Shown: positions 39,691 to 50,511 of the stretch, piece after piece | How the letters are laid out: each line of letters begins with the position of its first letter | Numbering within the stretch: position 1 is the first letter of the stretch | Source: Eledone cirrhosa | Taxonomy: Eukaryota > Mollusca > Cephalopoda > Octopoda > Eledonidae | DNA length: 64,000 bases | Direction of reading: 5' to 3' | Assembly: GCA_964016885.1 (NCBI GenBank) | Contig: OZ024744.1 | Coordinates: 72,718,329-72,782,328, forward strand | Made by a program: the position numbers and the translations under genes | Notes under the pieces: model-generated | The model's input: only the letters and a program-made list of their open reading frames with translations | Told to the model about the DNA's origin: nothing | Databases searched by the model: none

Positions 39691-41150
39691 TTACCAGTTG
39701 CAGTAGAGCGCTTCGAGGAGATCGGAGAACAAGTCTGACATATTTACGTTAAGCTCGTAGGGCAGACCATCCAAATCAGGTGACTTGCACCTTGTGCAAC
39801 TGACAAGGGCATCCTGAATTTCGGCTGAAGTAATCGGTCTTTCGCAGCGTTCAGCATCGACCGTCGAGATGTGTGGCAAGCCGTCAAGGTAGGGACTGAA
39901 GTCCGCCACCGTCTCTGACCCGCCACTCTCCCCGAACAACCAAGCAAAGTGCTGGCAAAAGGCCTCACAGATCTGCTTGGAATCGCTTAGCTCGTGTCCG
40001 TCTCGGTCTGTCAAAGACCAAATTATGGTTTTATTACCACACTGTGCCTTCGCCACACAGGCCCATAAACAGCTTTGGTTCCCTCATTTCTTAGAGCACA
40101 CAACTTAGCTCTGACAATGTAACCTTTGTGTTTCGCTTTGAAGAAATGATCTAATGCCGTTCTTGCAGCTAGCGCGTCAGTTGTAATGCCACTACAAATA
40201 GCATCATCTAACTTATCTACCAACTCCTCCTCCTTTCTATTTTTCTCTAACGCTACTTCTTTGCTAAACCCTATGGAAGTTACTCTAATCTCTCTTTTGA
40301 GAGACTCCCCCCACCATTTGTTGTTGATGATCCCCCCTGTCAACTTTTGCTTAACAAAATTGTTGACTCGGTCCCTGTAAGCCTTATGTGCCAGAAATGA
40401 CATGTTCAGCTTCCTGTAACCAGGTCCCAACCTACGTGTTTTATCTAGGTCAACTATACAGATCACAAATTTGTGATCTAAAAAGGCGACCGTTTTAAAA
40501 CGTGGGCAGCCTACACTATTTCTATCTATTTTCCTAATGAAGATCCTGTCTATATAAGATCTAGATGACCCTATGCGGTTGGTCCACCTCCACATTGGTG
40601 CATTGGGGAAATCTAGTCAGTACCTGTCAGACAGTTGGAGCTGGCTGATCAGGTGCTTGAGGCTTTTGCATCCCCTGCTCCTATCAGCTACTTCCACACA
40701 ATCGCAGTGTGTATCTAAGATGCCGTTCCAGTCCCCCGCTAACAGTAAAGGGTGAGACGTACCCAGAAAGGCTGCCAGGCGTCTAAAGAAATCCAGTTGT
40801 CTGGCCCTGGTAGGGGTGTAGACGGCTAGCAGTCTAAAGGCACCATCTTCGCTATTGTTCACATCCAGGACCACCAACTTACCGTCCGGGTCCCAGAAGA
40901 TCGACCTTACCTTGAGATCCAGGCCTTTCCTAAACAGCACTGCCACCCCACCTCCCATTCCTGGCCTGCTAACAGATGCGAAGATCTGATAATCGTCGAA
41001 AATAAGGGCTAGTGCGCGCGTGTGTCACAAATCCTGGTCTCGCTGATGGCATTCACATCCATTTCCAGGTTGTTGAGCAGGTTACCCTGCTTCCAGGGTG
41101 ATCTCAGACCACGAACATTTAAACTTCCCACATTTGATATGGCCATGTTG
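39691..41150 (-). pseudogene. L1/Tx1-like ORF2, endonuclease and N-terminal RT
   Basis: From about 41145 the frame reads MAISNVGSLNVRGLRS, then LNNLEMDVNAISETR, FDDYQIFASVSRPGMGGGVA, FRLLAVYTPTRARQLDFF and LLLAGDWNGILDTHCD. These are the ordered AP-endonuclease motifs, including the ET and GDWN boxes. The endonuclease end SYIDRIFI (D-R-I) and FLDHKFVICIVDL (D-H) are in the next open piece (40595-40023), then a linker and the RT approach (GLPYELNVNMSDLFSDLLEA) at 40056-39691. Stops and frameshifts separate the pieces. Confidence 0.8.
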
Positions 41151-41159
41151 GCAAGCTAA

Positions 41160-42415
41160 AAGAGAGAGGGAAGGTTTACTTATGTCCCAGGGTATTGTGA
41201 AGGTCGGGTGGTTCGACATCCATGGTTGGTGGGGTTTCTTTTGGGAACCCTTTTAAAAGTCTCGATGTGGGTTTCACGTTCGGGTTTCCCACGTCCTGAG
41301 GATAGCTCTCTCGAATTTCTTTGGAGGAACCGAGTCACATTCGTACCAGGAACAAATCTTCTGGCATGCAAAATATGCCCAATTAAAAGACCCTCCCATC
41401 CCCCTCTCTGTTTGAATGTCCTTGCTTCCTGCTAAGAGGGCTATCAATTTCCCATTGGCCCTTCTGACACACACAAAATTTTTAATTTTTTGTTGGTGTG
41501 GTTTTATTTGTTTTCGTTTCAGTGACTGTGCTGATGTTTTTGTTGGTGTTGTTTCGAGTATGCCCGTGTTTGTTGTAGGTGTGGTGTCTGCAATTTCAGG
41601 TGTCTGTGTGTTTAATTGTTCTTGTGTTTCTTTAGGTTTTTTTCCGGTTAGGGGGTTGTGAAGGTGGTGTCGATGTTGATGTTATTTGGGAAGTGTTTGC
41701 GTTGGTGGTATCTCTATTTTTTGTTTTTGATGTTTTTGTGTTTTGTGGGGGCTTTATTTTGTGAGTTTTCTCTTTTGCTTTGTGGCACTTTTGGGTTTTA
41801 CTTCATCTTCACTACTGGAAGACAAAGGGTCTGTGCTTAATAGCAAGGGCCTCGATTTTGAACCGTACCGAGATGGTACCGAACTGCTTGGCCAATGCAC
41901 TTTAAAGTAGCCTCGACCTCTGCCTGGCTGGCGAGTTCCACTTTACATGTCTGCACTGAAATGCATCGAAAGTACACCGTCCTCCTTTACATGGTTGCTA
42001 TTGCCTCGTCCGGGATGGTTAGATTGGCCCAGGACTTCCCGCATTTAATTAACCTCCACGCCTGGGCCAACTGTTGTTCCTTATCACTGATACCTATGTT
42101 AAAAAAGTACCGTGTTTTGGCTGCTGCTCGTACAAATGTGGCGCTTCCATTGAGCTTGTTGTTGCTCTCATTGTTATTCTTGTTGTTGGTGTTGTCGTTC
42201 TTGCTGTTGTTGTTGTTCTTGTTGTTTTGTTTGCTCTTGCTACCATTATTAGTGTTTATATTGAGGCTGTTGGTATTATTGTCGTTGCTTTTCTTGGTTG
42301 TTGTTGTGGTGGTGGTAGTGGTGGTGCTGAGGTCGGTTGGAGGTGATACAGTGTTGTTAACCGCTGCCTTGTTTTGTGTTTTGTTTTTACATTCAGGAGA
42401 GTGGACCACAGACAT
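41160..42415 (-). pseudogene. L1/Tx1-like ORF1 region
   Basis: The 42415-41987 piece starts after a promoter-like leader and has a low-complexity Thr/Asn/Lys stretch (a CAA/AAC-rich expansion) followed by ATFVRAAAKTRYFFNIGI and WRLIKCGKSWANL. After a stop comes CKVELASQAEVEATLKC. Closer to ORF2, 41474-41274 reads WAYFACQKICSWYECDSVPP. The function is unknown; position suggests the RNA-binding ORF1 protein. Identification is by position, not by domain. Confidence 0.5.
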
Positions 42416-42733
42416 GTCGGTGGTAGTAATAGTAGTAGTAGTGGAAGCTGTAGTGGCTGTTTATGACCTTTTGACCTGTATATTGTTTAATGTTTCAAGG
42501 TGGAAATTTTCCATATTTTTGGGGGTAACGATTTTTTCGAAGTTTTTTTTAAAATAAATCGGAATATTTGGGTTTAAAGCCCGAATATTGAGAGGTCTCT
42601 TCTCCTTGGAACCAAGGTGGTTACCTTATGCTACGTTATCGAAAAGAAAATACACAAAACGATACTTTAAAACAGCTTAAAATTACGAACCTTTTCTCCT
42701 GCAGACTTGTAATGTTTTCACACATGTGCGTCC

Positions 42734-42922
42734 ATAATAATTGTTTCTACTTTTGGCACAAGGCCAGCAATTACCCAGTACATTACTGGTACTTTTATTT
42801 TATCGACCCCATAAGGATGAAAGGCAAAGTTAACTTCGGCGGGATTTGAACTCAGAATGGCAAGGGTCGTAACTCTATGCGTCAAAGCATGGCGTCCGAC
42901 CCTCTACCGATACTGCCAAATA
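42734..42922 (-). mobile_element. Ceph/OR-type tRNA SINE
   Basis: A full minus copy runs ATTGTTTCTACTTTTGGCAC, ATCGACCCCATAAGGATGAA, CGGCGGGATTTGAACTCAG and CATGGCGTCCGACCCTCTAC. It is inserted just upstream of the large LINE 5' end. Confidence 0.92.
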
Positions 42923-42929
42923 ATGATAA

Positions 42930-43118
42930 TAATGATTTCTGATTTAGGCACAAGGCCAGTAATTCTTTTGCGGGGAGGAGCAGGAGAAAGTCGATTAAAT
43001 CCACCCCAATGTATTACTGGTGCTTTATTTTATCAACCCCATAAGGATGAAAGGCAAAGCTAACCTCAGCAGGATTTGAAATCAGAACGTAAAGACTGTA
43101 ATTCTATGCTGCAAAGCA
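42930..43118 (-). mobile_element. Ceph SINE, diverged long-tail form
   Basis: This minus copy has TTCTGATTTAGGCACAAGG, GAGAAAGTCGATTAAATCCA (long-tail subtype), ATCAACCCCATAAGGATG and CTCAGCAGGATTTGAAATC. It ends at CAAAGCATGGTG, so the tRNA-head end is lost. Confidence 0.85.
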
Positions 43119-43350
43119 TGGTGAAGGTTCATGGTTTAGTGGTTACAGAATTGAATTCACAATCATAATGTTGTGAGTTTGATTCCAAGGCTGGGCAATG
43201 TGTTATGTCCTTGAGCAAGACACTTTATTTCACAATCAATCTGCCAGGTATTGGAACCAGTAGATAGTATCAGCAATTGGAAAGACCAATGGAAATATTG
43301 TTTCCTTGGTCCGATCTGACAAGTTCCACCCCACTCAGTAAGAGAACTGT
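43119..43350 (+). mobile_element. tRNA-headed SINE, second family
   Basis: The head GGTTCATGGTTTAGTGGTTA (box A) and TTGTGAGTTTGATTCCAAGG (box B) are followed by GTTATGTCCTTGAGCAAGAC and ATTGGAACCAGTAGATAG. It ends in CCACCCCACTCAGTAAG. It is the best copy of the family seen at 2030 and 7088. Confidence 0.82.
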
Positions 43351-43483
43351 CATTCATTCCTGGATGGATGGATGGATGCTCAGATGGTAAAAATGAGTTG
43401 TGTCAACAGTGGTACCAAACTATATCAGTCTTTACCTTTCCCTTAGACAACATTAGCAATCTCCCGTAATACATGGGGAATCC

Positions 43484-43484
<1 letters not shown>

Positions 43485-43521
<37 letters not shown>
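43485..43521. repeat. (AT)n microsatellite
   Basis: A pure AT tract of about 35 bases into which the following LINE tail abuts. Confidence 0.95.
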
Positions 43522-43523
<2 letters not shown>

Positions 43524-43684
43524 CATCATCATCATCGTAACATCCATCTTACATGCTAGCATGGGTTGGACGGGTTTGTCCCACTTGAGACAAGATTGGC
43601 AGGTGACCATGTCTCGCTCATACAGAACTGTTTCTGGCAGGTTTTCTACAGCTGGATGCCCTTCTTAACACCGACCACATTTAT
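43522..43684 (-). mobile_element. RTE LINE 3' end, short
   Basis: The minus-strand tail ends in (GAT)n at 43522. It includes CCATGCTAGCATGTAAGATG, AGAAGGGCATCCAGCTGTAG and AAATGTGGTCGG, and it is truncated after 160 bases at an AT-rich junction. Confidence 0.85.
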
Positions 43685-43687
43685 ATA

Positions 43688-44120
43688 TATTAAGCTAAGC
43701 CCATACATTTAAACGTTAACTACAGTTTCTGAATCATTTCGAGGATAATTATCAGAAATGGTCTCTTTATATATAATGATTGTTTGTTTCAAAGACATCT
43801 GTTAGGGGAAATATAAAGTCTACAGATCTAGACATCCAGAGATGGGAAAATGTTGCAAGTGTTCGCTCATGCTGGAGATGTGTATTGTGAAAGGGGATGG
43901 AGTAATTGATGCATGATATCAAGGAAAAGCATGCTTGAAGGAATAACAGTGCAGTATCTGTGGAGGAGAGCATCTTCAAATGCACACAAGACTGTCACTC
44001 CCATGTGGGCCTATACATCCACAACAGATGCTGCACCACCAACAGTAGCTAAAACAAAATTCTTTAGGTATGAATCCATGGCTCCCTCCCACCTTTGGAT
44101 ATTCAGTTTATTACCACACA
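43688..44120. other. Unassigned interval
   Basis: The start (ATTAAGCTAAGCCCATACAT) matches 34855. The rest shows no recognised gene. Confidence 0.4.
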
Positions 44121-44122
44121 CA

Positions 44123-44181
<59 letters not shown>
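44121..44181. repeat. (AT)n microsatellite
   Basis: About 60 bases of uninterrupted AT directly precede the coding part of the next LINE. Confidence 0.96.
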
Positions 44182-44184
<3 letters not shown>

Positions 44185-45275
44185 CACAGATGGTTCTATA
44201 GAAATAGTGGACAGCTTCCGTTACCTGGGTGGCAAAATCAGCAGTGGGGGAGGGTGCTCTGAAAGTACTGTAGCTAGAGTCAGAACTGGATGGAAAAAGT
44301 TCAGAGAGCTTATACCACTATTAGTCGCTAAAGGGTTCTCCCTAAAAATGAAAGGCAGGTTGTATGATGCCTGCATACGAACAGCAATGTTGCATGGCAG
44401 TGAGACCTGGGCATTGTGTGCAGAGGATATACGCAGACTAGAGAGGAACGAAGCTTGCATGCTCCGCTGGATGTGTAAAAGTAATATACGTGAACGGCAA
44501 AGCATAAACGAACTAAGGAAAATATTAGAAATAAGAGGGATCAGATGTTGTTTACTCGAGAGAAGGCTACGTTGGTACGGTCACGTGATGCGCATGAAAG
44601 ACGACAGCTGTATAACAAAGTGCAGGGCAATAAAGATAGACGGTAGCCATGGAGTAGGCAGACCCAGGAAAACCTGGGACGAGCTGATAAATTCCGACCT
44701 CACACACTTACACCTCTCCAAGACAATGTCACTGGACCGAGACCTTTGGCGGTACTCAGTAACAGAGAAGACCCGCCTTACCTAAATACAAAGTAAAACC
44801 TACTAGTCAGTAGGCATCTCTAACAAAATACACCCCCGTCCCACCCCATCCACACCGCCCTCTTCAATGCAAAGTTATGTTGGTGCCACAACATCCAGGC
44901 CGAAACAAATGAGATCGTGTAGGTGTCACGACAAAAAACACAGAGTCCACGCTGTAATGTGGCCGTGTAGGCAACACGGTAAAAAAACCTCCCAGTCCCA
45001 CACTGTAAATGTGGTTGCTGTTAGGAAGGGCATCCAGCTGTAGAAAACACGCCAGACAGTCCATGCTGTAATGTGGCCGTGTAGGCAACACGGTAAAGAC
45101 TTCCCACCCCCACACTGTAAATGTGGTTGGTGTTAGGAAGGACATCCAGCTGTAGAAAACCCGCCAGACAGTCCTATGCGAGCAAGACAACCACTCTTGC
45201 CTCAAGTGGGAAAACCCCCGTCCAAACCCATGCAAGCGTGGAACAGGGACGTTAAACGATGATGATGATGATGAT
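44182..45275 (+). pseudogene. RTE LINE, subfamily B: C-terminal domain and 3' UTR
   Basis: It is 5'-truncated just before the post-RT domain. An open frame to 44785 reads YLGGKISSGGGCSES, KMKGRLYDACIRTAMLHGSE, RRLERNEACMLRWMCKSN, LLERRLRWYGHVMRMKDD and GVGRPRKTWDELINSDLTHL, ending LWRYSVTEKTRLT. No stop interrupts it, so this region is in better shape than in the long copy at 47.7 kb: it keeps the LHGSETWAL segment deleted there. The 3' UTR (44786-45275) contains a 113-bp tandem duplication (44951-45063 and 45064-45176) and ends AACGATGATGATGATGATGA. Confidence 0.9.
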
Positions 45276-45276
45276 G

Positions 45277-45307
<31 letters not shown>

Positions 45308-45324
45308 AACATATATATATATAT

Positions 45325-45500
45325 ACACACTGTCAATGTGGTTGGCGTTGGGAAGGGTGTCTAGCCGTAGAAAACCAGTCAGAAATTCTCCTAAATGAGT
45401 TAGACACAGTCACTCAACCCACTTGCCTCTAAATGGGACAAATTCGTCTAACCCATGCTAGCGTGGAAGATACACGTTAAACGATGATGAAGAATGATAT
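45325..45500 (+). mobile_element. RTE LINE 3' end, diverged short copy
   Basis: It contains CAATGTGGTTGGCGTTGGGA, CCATGCTAGCGTGGAAGATA and CACGTTAAACGATGATGAAG. Its 5' side abuts a mixed AT/AC microsatellite and its 3' side an (AT)n tract. Confidence 0.85.
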
Positions 45501-45515
45501 ATATATATATATAAA

Positions 45516-46200
45516 AGGTGTCACCCCCCAAAAAATATATACACACTTCAACAGCATTCTAATAAATATTGCTTGTTGTACAGGTAATGATATATAATTA
45601 CAGTCTGTTTGATTTTTACGCGAATTCGCTTTAACATGGCTTGAAAAAATATTAAATATTCAGATTGTATGAATAACATGCTGTAGCGCATATAGTTTTT
45701 AATTTTGTTTATTTATCAGAAATTTGATATAACATTAGAATTAACAATGGAAATCATCAGAAATAATATTATAGTATATACTAGAGTTGCATTTTTATTC
45801 AACTATTACTCTTTCTTTCTAACTCCACTGACAGTCTCTACCTGGGTGCTGTATTGAATTATTATTATTGCTGTTGTTCTTATTGCAAAGACTTGATTTA
45901 TGCAAATTTGCTTTAAGCGCCGCATTCGTGAACACATCAAGATTTATGATGTGAAAGTGTGTGCGTTGAAACCAATATTGTTATATTTGGAGATATCTGT
46001 GCTGCCATTATTGCCAGATAAGGAGAAGAAGAAGAGGAGGCACAAAAGAGAACAGTTAGTCATTGAGGGGGTCACTGAATATGTGATGAAAGAGCTTTGA
46101 TGAAGTAACCAATAACTAGTAGTAAAGATAAAGTGAAAATCATATATTGCACATATTTTTTATTGGCAATACTGGTGACATGACCATCTCCAAATATAAC
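45516..46200. other. Unassigned interval
   Basis: It is AT-rich. A 66-codon plus frame at 45900-46100 (Lys/Arg-rich near its end) has no recognised domain. I see no gene. Confidence 0.4.
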
Positions 46201-46209
46201 AATATATAT

Positions 46210-46244
<35 letters not shown>

Positions 46245-46254
<10 letters not shown>

Positions 46255-46370
46255 GCGGCCTCCACCGCTGCGGCACGTGACGATGGTGAGGACGAAGAAC
46301 ACCGTTACAGTCGACGACAAAGAGATGCCGCCTCAACTGCTGCATCACGTGCTGCCGAGGATGAAGGGCA
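46245..46370 (+). repeat. GC-rich imperfect tandem repeat in an AT microsatellite
   Basis: Two copies of a roughly 75-bp unit start GCGGCCTCCACCGCTGC and GCCGCCTCAACTGCTGC. One frame reads NAASTAAARDDGEDEEH and then RDAASTAASRAAEDEGH. It is bounded by (AT)n on both sides. The Ala-rich peptide and the GC contrast are odd, but nothing identifies it. Confidence 0.6.
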
Positions 46371-46530
46371 TATATATACGTCATACGTATATATATATAA
46401 ACGTCATACGTATATATATATATATGTATGTGTGAGTGGGTATATATATATAACAAAGGAATTATGGTAAGGAACCAGATGGACCATAACGTATCAGAGT
46501 ACTCAATACTTAGGGTAGTAGAGTGGGAAA

Positions 46531-46654
46531 TAGGAAAAAGTATGACCCCGACGGCAGAGATCAAGCCGTTTCGACAGCTATTTCTGGACTCTCGCGTCCA
46601 GAAATAGCCGTCGAAACGGCTTGAGCTCTGCCGTCGGGGTCATAGTTTTTCCTA
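46531..46654. repeat. 124-bp GC-rich palindrome
   Basis: The arms (about 59 bases) meet at TCTCGC (46590-46595). GACCCCGACGGCAGAG pairs with CTCTGCCGTCGGGGTC, and AAGCCGTTTCGAC with GTCGAAACGGCTT. I find only a few mismatches. It is GC-rich in an AT-rich setting and is probably a foldback MITE. Confidence 0.93.
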
Positions 46655-46675
46655 TATATACATATATATATATAC

Positions 46676-46728
46676 ATGCAAGCGTGGAACATGGACGTTA
46701 AACGATGATGATGATGATGATGATGATA
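46676..46728 (+). mobile_element. Very short RTE 3' remnant
   Basis: Only the last 53 bases are present (GCAAGCGTGGAACATGGACG, TTAAACGATGATGATGATG), flanked by (AT)n on both sides. It is an extreme 5' truncation. Confidence 0.85.
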
Positions 46729-46916
46729 TATATACAAGTGGAAGCTTAGTAAAGTCGAAGCTCTGGCTGTGGCCAAGCTAAGTCGACCTACAATAAGGAA
46801 TGAGTAGCAAAGCACTCAATAAGGGAGGTCCTTAGAGTAATAACGTTTACATAGCTTGACAAATTGAAAATTGCGGTAGGCAAAAGCCAACCATACACTA
46901 CCAAAACAACGAAATA

Positions 46917-46976
46917 GGTGTGTGTGTGTGTGTTTGTCTGTATACACATACACACACACACACACACACACTGACA
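46917..46976. repeat. (TG)n and (CA)n microsatellite
   Basis: A GT run is followed by an AC run, giving local inverted symmetry. Confidence 0.92.
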
Positions 46977-47099
46977 CATTCACATATATTCATATATATG
47001 TGTATGAATAAACATACACATACTTTTTATCGACTTGTGGATTTTGGTCTTTTTGAACTTTGAACCCATATGTATATACATGTGTGTGCATGTATTTAT

Positions 47100-47686
<587 letters not shown>

Positions 47687-50161
47687 GGCTTCAATGGAGG
47701 CCATGGGGTTGGCACAAGAAATGAAGGATTCAGACTTCTAGAATTCTGCGACGCCAATGACATGTCGATATGTAACACAAACTTCAAAAAACCCGACAAC
47801 CACCTGATCACCTATAGATCAGGGGAGCATTCTAGTCAGATAGATTTTATCCTCATCAGAGGACGTGACAGAAGGACGGTCATAAACACAAAAGCCTTCC
47901 CTAGTGAGGAATGTACATCCCAACATAGCTTAGTTGTCAGCGACCTCATAGTCAGAACTAGACGAACCTGGAAACAGAGGCCAACCTGGAGAAGAAAGAT
48001 CTGGAAGCTGAAAGACCCCTCAGCCAGTAACAGATTTAAAGATATTTTACTCAACGCCTACGATAGTAAAGAAGAACAGATAGAGACATTCAATGTAGAA
48101 GAGCACTGGGAGTTCCTAAAATATAACTTACTAGAGGCGACAGATGAGGTCTGTGGCTGGAGTAAGACCACAAGCAGGAGGAGAGTGACTTGGTGGTGGA
48201 ACAATAAGGTAGATGAAGCAGTTAAGGCCAAGAGACAGGAATGGAAGAATGGGGGGAGCAGGGTACATTACATAGAGACCAAGAGGGAAGCTAGGCGACA
48301 AGTATACTTAGCTAGGAGGCAAGCAGAGGATAGAAAATTCAAGCATGTTTTGCAACGTGAGGACCAGAAACAGGAGGTGTTCAAGATTGCGAGGCAGTGT
48401 GTCAGAGAAAATTGTGATATCATTGGAGAGAAGTGTATCCGGAATGATTAAGGTGAGCTTGACCTTACAAGTGCTGAGAAGAAAGATGCATGGAAGAGTC
48501 ATTATGATAGATTACTAAATGAGGAGAATGCATGGGAAGAAGAGACCCTACCTCAAGTAGACCCTATAGAGGGGCCAGCAGTACAAGTCAGCAGCAGCGT
48601 AGTAAGTAAGGCAATCAAAGATATGAAGATGGGGAAGGCAACCGGTCCATCGGGTATAGCTGCCGAGATGCTGAAGGCATCCGAGTCTGTAGGTCACACT
48701 ATAACCACACGTATTGTTAACCAGGTAATACTAGAAGGTGTCATATCAAAAGATTGGTGCAGTAGCATCATTGTCAACTGCTACAAAGGTAAAGGTGATG
48801 CACTCGATGGAGGAAACTATAGAGGTATAAAGCTGATGGACCAGGTCATGAAAGTAACAGAAAGAGTTATAACACAGTTGATTAGGGACCGGGTGAAACT
48901 AGATGAGATGCAATTTGGGTTTGTACCTGGAAGAGGCACCACTGATGCCCTCTTCCTTGTCAGGCAGTTACAGGAAAAGTACCTAGCTAAAAGTAAGCCA
49001 CTCTACCTGGCATTCGTCGATTTTGAGAAAGCCTTTGACAGAGTTCCACATGCTGTAATCTGGTGGGCTCTTAAAAAACTACGATTAGATGAATGGCTTG
49101 TGAAAGCGGTACAAGCCATGTATAGGGGAGCAGTCAGCAAAGTTAGGATTAGCAATGAGTATAGCGAGGAATTTAGTGTACAGGTCGGGGTCCACCAGGG
49201 CTCTGTTCTTAGCCCCCTCCTGTTCATCATAGTCCTGCAGGCAATAACGGAGGAGTTTAAGACTGGATGCCCATGGGAACTCCTGTATGCTGATGACCTC
49301 GCACTTATAGCTGAATCTATGGTAGAACTAGAGAAGAAATTCCAAACTTGGAAGCAGGGACTAGAAAGAAAGGGTCTCAAAGTCCACAGGACAAAGACTA
49401 AGTGCCTTGTAAGTAGACGAGAAGACAGAACCCAGATCCCCTCAGGGAAATGGCCTTGCTCAGTATGTAGGAAAGGTGTAGGTAGGAACTCCATTCTCTG
49501 CCCCAAATGCAAACAATGGGTACACAAGAGATGTAGCGGGATCTCAGGAAGCTTAATTAAGAATGTAGGCTTCACATTCAGCAGCTGTGCTGGGACAGCA
49601 AGCAGCAAACAGCCACAGGAAACAAGTACCACCAATCTCTGGGAGGGCTCTGTAGAAACAGTAGACAGCTTCTGCTACCTAGGTGACCGAATTAGCAGCG
49701 GAGGTGGGTGTTCAGAAAGTACAATAACTAGGGTAAGAACGGGATGGAAGAAGTTTAGGGAACTACTACCACTGCTAGCTGCAAAAGGCTTCTCCCTCAA
49801 AATGAAAGGCAGACTGTATGATGCGTGTATCCGAACAACGCTGAAGGTGGAAGACTTACGTAGATTAGAGAGAAACGAAGCCTGCATGCTCCGATGGATG
49901 TGTAATAGTAATATACGCGAACGACAAAGCATAAATGAATTGAGAGAGAGACTGAGCATAAGCGGAATCAAATGCTGTGTGCAGGAGAGGCGGTTGCGTT
50001 GGTATGGACATGTGATGCGTATGAAGGATGACAGCTGCATAAAAAGGTGCAGAGCACTAGAAGTCGGTGGAAACCGCGGAGTGGGGAGACCCAAGATGAC
50101 CTGGGATGATCTTACCCAATTCCACCTCTCAAAGGCGATGACACACGACCGTGACCTCTGA
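47687..50161 (+). pseudogene. RTE-clade LINE ORF, 5'-truncated, one internal stop
   Basis: The best-preserved LINE here. One frame runs 825 codons. The end of an AP endonuclease is GGHGVGTRNEGFRLLEFCDA, SSQIDFILIRGRD and SQHSLVVSDL. The RT contains ATGPSGIAAEMLK, NYRGIKLMDQVMKVTERVI, FVPGRGTTDALF, FVDFEKAFDRVPHAVIWWAL (catalytic Asp), VHQGSVLSPLLF and LLYADDLALIAES (YADD). A treble-clef-like finger follows: CSVCRKGVG, CPKCKQWVHKRCSGI. The C-terminal domain reads YLGDRISSGGGCSES and RRLRWYGHVMRM, as in BovB/RTE. Lesions: TAA at 48449-48451; a 9-codon in-frame deletion around ACIRTTLKVEDL; and TGG to TGA after HDRDL, ending the frame early. The 5' end abuts a microsatellite. Confidence 0.92.
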
Positions 50162-50505
50162 CGTCACACAGTAATACAGAGTACCCGACCTCCCATGAGT
50201 ACAAGCTGAAGCATATAGACAATATGCCCCCACACACCCCACTGCGAGGTGGTCGTGGAGGTGCCACGGCAAAAAAGCACCCAGCCCACACTGTAAAGTG
50301 GACGTGTAGGCGCCCGAAAAAGCACCCAGCACTCACTGTAAATGAGGTTGGTGTTAGGAAGGGCATCCTGCTGTAGAAATCAAGCTAAATCAGTTCCTGT
50401 ATGAGCAAGGCATGGTCTGCCGACCAGACACCGCACACAGCAGGACAACCCGTCTAACCCATGCTAGCATGGAAGAATGGACGTAAAACGGTGATGATGA
50501 TTTAT
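50162..50505 (+). mobile_element. RTE LINE 3' UTR, subfamily A
   Basis: It is the natural continuation of the ORF above: CTGAAGCATATAGACAATAT, GAGGTGCCACGGCAAAAAAG, TTAGGAAGGGCATCCTGCTG, CCATGCTAGCATGGAAGAAT and ACGTAAAACGGTGATGATGA. The middle part is shared with the tRNA-SINE. Confidence 0.92.
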
Positions 50506-50511
50506 ATATAT

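Larger units (their letters stand above)
37546..42630 (-). mobile_element. L1/Tx1-like LINE, near full length, decayed
   Basis: A roughly 5.1-kb minus-strand element. From its 5' side it holds an ORF1-like region (about 42415-41160), an ORF2 with AP endonuclease (from about 41145), reverse transcriptase and a C-terminal cysteine motif. It then has a 3' UTR ending CAATAAATGAAATCATTTGG, which contains an AATAAA signal. Composition is GC-richer than its surroundings. Frameshifts and stops break both ORFs. The clade call rests on the endonuclease and C-terminal motifs and is tentative. Confidence 0.82.

Noticed and set aside
41895..42557. 220-codon plus-strand frame
   Set aside because: It is antisense to the LINE ORF1 low-complexity region; hydrophobicity reflects GTT/TTG repeats.
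45900..46100. Small Lys/Arg-rich gene
   Set aside because: 66 codons, no domain, no splice or polyadenylation context.
49003..49635. 210-codon minus-strand frame
   Set aside because: It is the shadow of the well-supported RTE coding frame on the plus strand.
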